Shown here: positions 57,031-64,000 of the stretch, in pieces | Layout: each line of letters starts with the position of its first letter | How positions within the stretch are numbered: the stretch's first letter is position 1 | Assembly (NCBI RefSeq): GCF_008364795.1 | Contig: NZ_VTTM01000001.1 | Span: forward strand, 558,001-622,000 | Reading direction: 5' to 3' | DNA length: 64,000 bases | DNA from: Azospirillum oryzae | Lineage (GTDB): Bacteria > Pseudomonadota > Alphaproteobacteria > Azospirillales > Azospirillaceae | Program-made: the position numbers and the translations under genes | Notes under the pieces: generated by a model | What the model was told of the DNA's origin: nothing | What the model saw: only the letters and a program-made list of their open reading frames with translations | Database searches by the model: none

Positions 57031-59019
57031 TCACACGTCGATGTCGTCGGCCTTTACGAACTTCGCGTTGTCCTGGATGAACTTGAAGCGCAGCTCCGGC
57101 CGTTTGCCCATCAGATCCTCCACCAAGGACCGGGTGCGCTCGCATTCCGGCTTTTCCTCCGGATCGGCGGCGTTGGGAACGACCACGCGCAGGAGTGAGC
57201 GCTTGGACGGGTCCATCGTCGTGTCGCGCAGCTGGGCCGGCATCATCTCGCCCAGGCCCTTGAAGCGGCTGATGTCGGGCTTCTTGCCCTTGAACATCTT
57301 CGACAGCAGTTCGTCCTTGTGGGCGTCGTCGCGGGCGTAGACCTGCTTGTTGCCGTGGCTGAGGCGGTAGAGCGGCGGCAGGGCGAGATAGAGGTGCCCC
57401 TCCTGGATCAGGCCCGGCATCTCGCGATAGAAGAAGGTCATCAGCAGCGAAGCGATGTGGGCGCCGTCGACGTCGGCGTCGGTCATGATGATGACCCGCT
57501 CGTAGCGCAGCTTGTCGGTCGAGAAGTCCTTGCCGATGCCGCACCCCAGCGCCTGGGTCAGGTCGTTCAGCTCCTGGTTGGCCTTCATCTTGTCGACCGA
57601 GGCGCTGGCGACGTTCAGGATCTTGCCGCGCAGCGGTAGGATGGCCTGAGTCTCGCGCTGGCGCGCCTGCTTGGCGGAACCGCCGGCCGAATCGCCCTCG
57701 ACCAGGAACAGTTCGGTGCCCTCCGGGGAGTTGCGCGAGCAGTCCGCCAGCTTGCCGGGCAGGCGCAGGCGGCGGGTGGCCGACTTGCGCGTCATCTCCT
57801 TGGACTGCTTGCGGCGCGCCCGCTCCTCGGCCTTCTCGATCAGCCGTTCCAGCAGGCCGTTGGCGCTCTGCGGGTCGCCGGACAGCCAATGGTCGAAATG
57901 GTCCTTCACCGCGGTCTCGACGAGGCGCTGCGCCTCCGCCGTCACCAGCTTTTCCTTAGTCTGGCCCTGGAAATGCGGTTCGCGGATGAAGACCGAGAGC
58001 AGGACGCAGGCGTCGCCCATCACGTCGTCGGCGGTGACCTGCCCGGCGCGCTTGTTGTTCGTCAGCTCGCCATAGGCCTTCAGGCCGCGGGTCAGCGCGG
58101 TGCGCAGGCCGGCTTCGTGAGTGCCGCCCTGCGGGGTGGGCACGGTGTTGCAGTAGGTGTGCGAGAAGCCCTCGTCGTCGTCGGGCCACGCCACCGCCCA
58201 TTCCACCCGGCCCTGGCCGTTGGGGAAGTCCAGCGCGCCGGCGAAAGGCAAGCGCGTCAGCGTCTTGCGGTCCTTCAGCGCGGCGTTCAGGTAGTCCTGA
58301 AGCCCGCCGGGGAAATGCAGGGTCTCCGACGCCGGCGTGGTGGCGTCGACCGACAGCAGGGACGGGTCGCAGCTCCAGCGGATCTCGACGCCGCGGTAGA
58401 GATAGGCCTTGGAGCGCGCCAGCCGGTAGAGCCGGTGCGGCTCGAAGTGAGCGGTCTCGCCGAAGATTTCCGGGTCGGCATGGAAGCGGATGGTGGTGCC
58501 GCGCCGGTTGACGTTGCCGCGATGCCCCAGCGGTCCCTGCGGCAGGCCGCGGCTGTATTCCTGGACGTAGAGCTGCTTTTCGCGGGCGATCTCCACGGTC
58601 AGCCGGTCCGACAGGGCGTTCACCACCGACAGGCCGACGCCGTGCAGGCCGCCCGAGGTCTGGTAGACCTTGTTGGAGAATTTGCCGCCGGAGTGCAGCG
58701 TGGTCATGATGACCTCCAGCGCCGACTTGCCCGGATATTTCGGGTGGTCGTCGATGGGGATGCCGCGCCCGTTGTCGCGGACCATCACCGTATAGTCGGC
58801 GGCCAGCTCCAGGTCGATTCGACTGGCGTGACCGGCCACCGCCTCGTCCATGGCGTTGTCCAGGACCTCGGCCACCAGATGGTGCAGCGCGCGGTCGTCG
58901 GTGCCGCCGATATACATGCCCGGACGGCGCCGGACAGGCTCCAGCCCCTCCAGAACCTCGATGTCCTGGGCGGAATAGCTGTCGGCCTTGGGGGCCGTGT
59001 TCTCGAAAAGATCGCTCAT
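57031..59019 (-). CDS. parE: DNA topoisomerase IV subunit B
   Basis: 662 residues. GHKL ATPase domain ('EVLDNAMDEAVAGHASRIDL', 'VMVRDNGRGIPIDDHPKYPG', 'YQTSGGLHGVGLSVVNALS'), transducer, then TOPRIM with 'LFLVEGDSAGGSAKQARQRE', 'LPLRGKILNV' and 'MTDADVDGAHIASLLM'. The 'QTSGGLHGVG' and TOPRIM pattern, with the acyl-CoA thioesterase neighbour and no gyrA or recF nearby, favours ParE over GyrB. Decatenates replicated chromosomes with ParC, which is not in the window. Confidence 0.93.
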   Translation of the reverse strand: MSDLFENTAPKADSYSAQDIEVLEGLEPVRRRPGMYIGGTDDRALHHLVAEVLDNAMDEAVAGHASRIDLELAADYTVMVRDNGRGIPIDDHPKYPGKSALEVIMTTLHSGGKFSNKVYQTSGGLHGVGLSVVNALSDRLTVEIAREKQLYVQEYSRGLPQGPLGHRGNVNRRGTTIRFHADPEIFGETAHFEPHRLYRLARSKAYLYRGVEIRWSCDPSLLSVDATTPASETLHFPGGLQDYLNAALKDRKTLTRLPFAGALDFPNGQGRVEWAVAWPDDDEGFSHTYCNTVPTPQGGTHEAGLRTALTRGLKAYGELTNNKRAGQVTADDVMGDACVLLSVFIREPHFQGQTKEKLVTAEAQRLVETAVKDHFDHWLSGDPQSANGLLERLIEKAEERARRKQSKEMTRKSATRRLRLPGKLADCSRNSPEGTELFLVEGDSAGGSAKQARQRETQAILPLRGKILNVASASVDKMKANQELNDLTQALGCGIGKDFSTDKLRYERVIIMTDADVDGAHIASLLMTFFYREMPGLIQEGHLYLALPPLYRLSHGNKQVYARDDAHKDELLSKMFKGKKPDISRFKGLGEMMPAQLRDTTMDPSKRSLLRVVVPNAADPEEKPECERTRSLVEDLMGKRPELRFKFIQDNAKFVKADDIDV

Positions 59020-59127
59020 GACGGGATGATAGGAATTTCGTCAGGGGTGCGCAAGCGCGTCCTGGGCCGTTTATAGTGCGGTGCCACAGGCTTTGGGGCA
59101 GGAATTTTTCGTGACGCCGGAGGAAGC

Positions 59128-59523
59128 ATGAGCGCAGCGGACACATACGACTTCGACAATGGCCCTGCCCTGCGGGCCATCGCGATGCCGGCGGACACCA
59201 ATCCGAACGGCGACATCTTCGGCGGCTGGCTGCTGGCGCAGATGGATTTGGCCGGCGGGACGGTGGCGGTGCGGCGCAGCCATGGCCGCGTCGCCACCGT
59301 CGGGATCGAGGCGATGACCTTCCACAAGCCGGTCTTCGTCGGCGACGAGGTGAGCTGCTTCGCCCGCATCGAGAAGGTCGGCCGCACCTCGCTGCGCGTC
59401 CGCATCGAGACCTGGGTGCGACGCGAACGCTCCGGCTCCGACCCGATCAAGGTGACGGAGGGCGTGTTCACCTACGTCGCCATCGGCGAGGACCGCAAGC
59501 CGCGCGAAGTGCCTCCGGAGTGA
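59128..59523 (+). CDS. yciA: YciA-type acyl-CoA thioesterase
   Basis: 131 residues. Hotdog-fold thioesterase of the YciA/BACH group: 'MPADTNPNGDIFGGWLLAQM' with the conserved N-x-x-G-x-I-F-G-G motif and catalytic Asp in 'AQMDLAGG', then 'MTFHKPVFVGDEVSC'. Hydrolyses a range of acyl-CoA esters in characterised relatives. GGAGGAAGC precedes the ATG. Divergent from parE and convergent with the ArsC-like gene, 6 bases apart. Confidence 0.9.
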   Translation: MSAADTYDFDNGPALRAIAMPADTNPNGDIFGGWLLAQMDLAGGTVAVRRSHGRVATVGIEAMTFHKPVFVGDEVSCFARIEKVGRTSLRVRIETWVRRERSGSDPIKVTEGVFTYVAIGEDRKPREVPPE

Positions 59524-59529
59524 GCACCG

Positions 59530-59964
59530 TCAGGCCCCCGGCGCCTTGACGAAATGCTGATGGCCGTGGTCGCACTGGCCGCGGGCATGCTTGTCGTCGC
59601 AGCTTTCGCCGGAGGTCAGGCCGATCCAGGCATGCAGCGTGGTGGGGTCGAAGCCGGCCTCGCGGCGGTCGCCGACCTGGATCAGCGGACGGCGGATCAG
59701 GTCGCGGTCGGCCAGCATCGCGGCCAGCGCGGTGGACTCGTCAAGGGCGGCAGGATTGACGGCGCCGGACTTCACTGCGGCGGCGCGGCGGTTGAACCAG
59801 GAATCGACCTCCTTGTCGCCGAAGAAGGCGCGGAGATCGGCGGCGGTCAGATCGGCGGTGGCAAGGTCGCGTTCGACCAGCCTGTGGCCGGCGGCGGTCA
59901 GCTGCTGCTTCTGCCTGGCATTCGCCGGGCAACCGGCCAGTCCGTAGAAAATCACTTCGGCCAT
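59530..59964 (-). CDS. ArsC/Spx-like 'nitrogenase-associated' protein
   Basis: 144 residues; GGAG precedes ATG 59964. Thioredoxin-fold ArsC-type protein with one cysteine in the N-terminal loop ('GLAGCPANARQKQQL', Cys12; not CxxC) plus 'FFGDKEVDSWFNRRAAAVKS', 'DRDLIRRPLIQVGDRREAGF' and 'AWIGL'. This matches the nitrogenase-associated protein family (TIGR01616 type) found in diazotrophs. The tail 'CDDKHARGQCDHGHQHF' is Cys/His-rich and could bind metal (inference). No nif gene is in the window. Confidence 0.85.
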   Translation of the reverse strand: MAEVIFYGLAGCPANARQKQQLTAAGHRLVERDLATADLTAADLRAFFGDKEVDSWFNRRAAAVKSGAVNPAALDESTALAAMLADRDLIRRPLIQVGDRREAGFDPTTLHAWIGLTSGESCDDKHARGQCDHGHQHFVKAPGA

Positions 59965-60048
59965 GGGACACTCCGCTGCTGGATGGGGGATCCTGATCCG
60001 GGGAGCAATCAGGACCGATTTCGTCCAGTCTAACGGCGGTGCAGCACG

Positions 60049-60085
60049 AAAAAGGGCGCGACATTCCGCCGCGCCCACATTTTTT
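60049..60085. terminator. Terminator of the ABC transporter operon
   Basis: GGGCGCG (60054-60060) pairs with CGCGCCC (60070-60076) around a 9-base loop. On the minus strand TTTTT follows at once (60053-60049), about 40 bases past the stop of the binding-protein gene. On the plus strand T6 (60080-60085) follows after a 3-base gap, so it may act both ways. Confidence 0.82.
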
Positions 60086-60114
60086 CTATGGGTATTGCGA
60101 AGGGGCCGTCAGGC

Positions 60115-61143
60115 TCACTTCTGCAGGCGCTTCAGGGCGTCCTCGACATACTGGTTGGTGTAGGTCTTGGACAGGTCGATGTTGGCGGACGCCACCGCCG
60201 GATCGAAGGCCTTCAGCACCTTCAGCGCGGCTTCGGCACCGTCCTGGGTGAAGCGGCCGTCGGGCGAATAGGTCGGCTTGGAATGCTCGAACGCCTGGGC
60301 ATAGAGGTCCTTGTTGCCCAGGAAATATTCTTGTGGCAGCACCTTCAGCACATCCTCCGTGCTGGCCTTGTTCAGCCACAGCATGGTGCGGACGAAGACG
60401 TCGGCCAGCGCCTGGGTGGTCTTCGGGTTCTCCTTTGCGAAGTCCGGCTTCATATAGAGCACGGCGGCGGGATAGGGGCCGCCATAGACCTCCATCGTGC
60501 CCTTGGCGGTCCGGGTGTCGGCCAGCACGGTGATGTCGCCGTCAGCCTCGGCCTGGCTGATGACCGGGTCCAGGTTGACGATGGCGTCGATCTCTCCGCG
60601 CTTGATCGCGGCGATGGCGCTGGGACCGCCGCCGACGCCGATGACCGACACGTCCTCCGGCTTCATGCCCAGCGAGGTCAGGACGTAGTTCAGCATGAAG
60701 TTGGTGGAGGAGCCGGGGGCGGTCACGCCGACCTTCTTGCCCTTCAGGTCCTTCACCGACTTGACGGTGCCGGCCTTGTTGACGGCGGCCAGCACGATGC
60801 CGGGATAGCGGCCGAGCTGCGTCACCGCGACGATGGGCTGGCCCTTGGCCTGCATCTGGATGGTGTGGTCGTAGGCGCCGGTCACCACGTCGGCCGAGCC
60901 GCCGACCAGGGCCTGCAGGCTCTTGGCGCCGCCGCCGAAGTCGCTGATCTCGACGTTCAGACCGGCATCCTTGAAGTAGCCCAGCCGTTCCGCCAGCGTC
61001 AGCGGCAGGTAATAGAGCAGCGGCTTGCCGCCGACGGCGATCTTGATGTCGGTTTTCTCAAGCTTGTCCTGCGCCGCGGCCAGTCCGGCCGTTCCCAATG
61101 TCAGGGCGACCGCGGCGGCCGCGATCAGCGATTTGAGCTTCAT
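60115..61143 (-). CDS. ABC transporter substrate-binding protein, NMT1/SsuA type
   Basis: 342 residues. Signal peptide (about 1-24, 'GLAAA-QD'), then a periplasmic binding domain: 'IKIAVGGKPLLYYLPLTLAE', 'ISDFGGGAKSLQALVGGSAD', 'GKKVGVTAPGSSTNFMLNYV', 'GEIDAIVNLDPVISQAEADG'. Members bind sulfonates, nitrate, pyrimidine precursors or other small organics; the ligand is not evident. Last gene of the ATPase-permease-binding protein operon, 24 bases after the permease gene. Confidence 0.92.
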   Translation of the reverse strand: MKLKSLIAAAAVALTLGTAGLAAAQDKLEKTDIKIAVGGKPLLYYLPLTLAERLGYFKDAGLNVEISDFGGGAKSLQALVGGSADVVTGAYDHTIQMQAKGQPIVAVTQLGRYPGIVLAAVNKAGTVKSVKDLKGKKVGVTAPGSSTNFMLNYVLTSLGMKPEDVSVIGVGGGPSAIAAIKRGEIDAIVNLDPVISQAEADGDITVLADTRTAKGTMEVYGGPYPAAVLYMKPDFAKENPKTTQALADVFVRTMLWLNKASTEDVLKVLPQEYFLGNKDLYAQAFEHSKPTYSPDGRFTQDGAEAALKVLKAFDPAVASANIDLSKTYTNQYVEDALKRLQK

Positions 61144-61167
61144 TGGATTCCTCCCCCAGTTGGATTT

Positions 61168-61968
61168 TCAGTGCTGCCCGCCGCTGGTGTCCTGCGGACG
61201 CCAGTGCAGAAGCCGCTTTTCGATCATGGTGACGGCGGCGTCGATCAGGACGACGAAGATCGTCAGCACCAACATGCCGGAGAAGACGCCGACCGTATCG
61301 AACACGCCCTCCGCCTGATGGATGCGGTAGCCAAGCCCGGCGGCGGAGCCCAGATACTCGCCCACCACCGCACCGACCATGGCGAAGCCGACGGCTGTGT
61401 GCAGCGAGGAGAAGACCCAGGACAGGGCCGAGGGCAGATAGACGTGCCGGAACAGGTCGCGGGAACTGGCGCCCAGCATGCGGGCGTTGGCCAGAACCAC
61501 CGGGCTGACCTCCTTCACACCCTGATAGACGTTGAAGAAGACGATGAAGAAGACCAGCGTCACCCCCAGCGCCACCTTCGACCAGATGCCGAGCCCGAGC
61601 CACAGCGCGAAGATCGGCGCCAGCACGACGCGGGGCAGCGCGTTGACCGCCTTGATGTAGGGGTCGAAGACGATGGAGACCAACGGCGCGCGGGCGAACC
61701 AGAAGCCGAAGGCGATTCCCGCCACCGTGCCGATGACGAAGGCCAGCGCGGTTTCCAGCAGCGTGATGCCGAGATGGTACCAGATGACGCCCGAGGCGAA
61801 ATCGGCCCAGGTGCGGGCCAGCACCGCCCCCGGCGTGCCGAAGAAGAAGGGGCTGAGAATCTTGGTGTCGGTCAGGACATGCCAGATCAGGAAGAAGGCG
61901 ATCAGGACGCCCAGCTGAAGCAGCAGGATGACCGGACGGCTGGGCAGGCGTTTGGCGTGGGATCTCAT
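61168..61968 (-). CDS. ABC transporter permease, SsuC/TauC family
   Basis: 266 residues with six predicted membrane helices. The inner-membrane coupling motif EAA appears as 'LANARMLGASSRDLFRHVYL' (EAA-x3-G-type, A-R-x-x-G-A-S). 'GTVAGIAFGFWFA' and 'VPAAL'-like 'LPSALSWVFSSLHTAVGFAM' fit binding-protein-dependent permeases of the nitrate/sulfonate/taurine group. Seven bases separate it from the ATPase gene. Confidence 0.93.
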   Translation of the reverse strand: MRSHAKRLPSRPVILLLQLGVLIAFFLIWHVLTDTKILSPFFFGTPGAVLARTWADFASGVIWYHLGITLLETALAFVIGTVAGIAFGFWFARAPLVSIVFDPYIKAVNALPRVVLAPIFALWLGLGIWSKVALGVTLVFFIVFFNVYQGVKEVSPVVLANARMLGASSRDLFRHVYLPSALSWVFSSLHTAVGFAMVGAVVGEYLGSAAGLGYRIHQAEGVFDTVGVFSGMLVLTIFVVLIDAAVTMIEKRLLHWRPQDTSGGQH

Positions 61969-61975
61969 GATGTCG

Positions 61976-62797
61976 TCACCGCAGCTTGGTCTGGGCGTAG
62001 CCCTTCAGCACCTCGTCGCGCAGCTGCGCCCAGATCTCCTGGTGCAGCGCGAGGAACTGCGGGGTCATGCGGATTTCCGCCACGTCGCGCGGACGGTCCA
62101 GGTCGATGCGGTATTCTCCGATCAGCCGAGCCCCCGGCCCGGCGGACAGCACCAGCACCCGGTCGGACATGGCGATGGCCTCCTCCAGATCGTGGGTAAT
62201 GAAGACCACCGACTTGCGGTCCGTCGCCCACAGGTCGAGCAGCTCGTTCTCCATCATCTGGCGGGTCTGGACGTCGAGCGCCGAGAAGGGCTCGTCCATC
62301 AGGATGATTTTGGGATCGACGATCAGCGTCTGGGCCAGCGCCACGCGCTTGCGCATGCCGCCCGAAAGCTGGTGCGGGAATCGGTCGCCGAACCCCTCCA
62401 GCCCGACGCGGGACAGCCAGGGCAGCGCGCGCTCCCGCGCCTCCGCCCTCGAGACTCCGCGGAACTCCAGCCCGGCGGCGACATTGTCCAGCGCCGATTT
62501 CCAGGGCATCAGCGCCTCGGCCTGGAACATGTAGCCGGCCTTGGGATTGATGCCGGTCACCGGCTGCCCGAAGGTGAGCGCGCGGCCCTCGCTGGGTTTC
62601 AGCAGACCGGCGGCGACGTTCAGCATTGTCGATTTGCCGCTGCCGGTCGGGCCGACGATCGACACGAATTCCCCATCGGCGACGGTGAAGCTGGCGCCCT
62701 GTACGGCGGTGTAGGAACGTCCCCGGCCGTCGGGTGAGGGAAAGGTGCAGGTCACGCCTTCCAACTGGAGGGCGGGCGCCGCGGCGGCCTCGGCCAT
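61976..62797 (-). CDS. ABC transporter ATP-binding protein, SsuB/TauB family
   Basis: 273 residues. Walker A 'GPTGSGKSTML', Q-loop 'YMFQAEALMPWKSAL', signature 'LSGGMRKRVALAQ', Walker B 'IILMDEPFSALD' and H-loop 'VVFITHDLEEAI' are all intact. Energises the co-encoded importer. First gene of the operon; AAGGACC stands about 9 bases before the ATG. Upstream 268 bases are shared with the divergent ftsH-like gene; no operator recognised. Confidence 0.94.
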   Translation of the reverse strand: MAEAAAAPALQLEGVTCTFPSPDGRGRSYTAVQGASFTVADGEFVSIVGPTGSGKSTMLNVAAGLLKPSEGRALTFGQPVTGINPKAGYMFQAEALMPWKSALDNVAAGLEFRGVSRAEARERALPWLSRVGLEGFGDRFPHQLSGGMRKRVALAQTLIVDPKIILMDEPFSALDVQTRQMMENELLDLWATDRKSVVFITHDLEEAIAMSDRVLVLSAGPGARLIGEYRIDLDRPRDVAEIRMTPQFLALHQEIWAQLRDEVLKGYAQTKLR

Positions 62798-63029
62798 GTC
62801 GGTATGGTCCTTATCTTTTTGGCGGTGCGGTTCGGCGGGCGATGCGCTTTGGTTGGAATGCCATACTGTCCGAACTGAAGCCTATCGGCAACCGATTGAG
62901 ATCTCCGTGGAATCCGAAAGGAGCCATTCCGCAAACGCACCGCTTACGGTGTCAAAGAAGGGACGCGGGCCCTTATCGGTTGCCGCGACGGCCCGCCGTC
63001 CAGCATCAATGGTCCCATCAATGGCATAG

Positions 63030-64000
<971 letters not shown>

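Noticed and set aside
60088..62199. A 700-codon open frame on the plus strand.
   Set aside because: It lies antisense to three well-supported ABC transporter genes; long antisense frames are expected at this GC content and the translation resembles no family.

Overview
The window is GC-rich, densely packed alphaproteobacterial chromosome. Gene content and order point to Rhodospirillales, most likely Azospirillum or a close relative. The main reasons are a trpG-trpD-trpC cluster of the kind described in Azospirillum brasilense, followed by moaC-moeA-lexA-comEC-gltX-gltA, SOS boxes of the alphaproteobacterial GTTC-N7-GTTC type, an ArsC-like 'nitrogenase-associated' protein, and the envelope and translation cluster rpsB-tsf-pyrH-frr-uppS-cdsA-dxr-rseP-bamA-skp-fabZ-lpxA-lpxI-lpxB. 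No rRNA, tRNA, insertion sequence, prophage or CRISPR array was recognised. The genus is an inference; no species is claimed.

Layout. 1-5.6 kb (+): an HtrA/PDZ-like protein that has lost its catalytic triad, a Nudix hydrolase, cysteine synthase, an AlaX-type tRNA editor, a mercaptopyruvate sulfurtransferase and two GNAT acetyltransferases. 5.7-8.8 kb (-): a late cobalamin operon (cupin, cobP, cobO, cobQ). 8.9-12.0 kb: an alpha/beta hydrolase, a FmdB zinc ribbon, a CopZ-like metallochaperone, a divergent polysaccharide deacetylase and a small secreted protein. 12.2-17.8 kb (+): trpGDC, a GNAT, moaC and moeA, then SOS-regulated lexA. 17.8-23.2 kb: comEC (-), gltX and gltA (+), with a compound palindrome after lexA. 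23.2-24.8 kb: a rhodanese gene divergent from a GlxA/FtrA-like regulator.

24.8-41.0 kb (-) is one long run of housekeeping genes read right to left: aspS, rpsB, tsf, pyrH, frr, uppS, cdsA, dxr, rseP, bamA, skp, fabZ, lpxA, lpxI, lpxB, gloA. It links translation, isoprenoid and undecaprenyl supply, phospholipid, outer-membrane protein assembly and lipid A. lpxD, usually between skp and fabZ, is absent. Intrinsic terminators follow aspS, rpsB and gloA.

41-55 kb is mixed: rnd, a degenerate EAL-like protein, an SDR, yicC-gmk, a DUF6065-like protein, a Cache chemoreceptor, a Cds1-like PLP enzyme with a ModE-type winged helix protein, a DEAD-box helicase with a stand-alone RAM-domain protein, an isochorismatase-like hydrolase, an alpha/beta hydrolase and a lipoprotein. 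55-64 kb holds a spermidine-synthase-like methyltransferase fold protein, a less GC-rich nucleotidyltransferase/partner pair downstream of parE (the best candidate for an uncharacterised two-gene system), parE, an acyl-CoA thioesterase, the ArsC-like protein, an NMT1/SsuA-type ABC importer and the 5' part of an ftsH-family gene cut by the window end.
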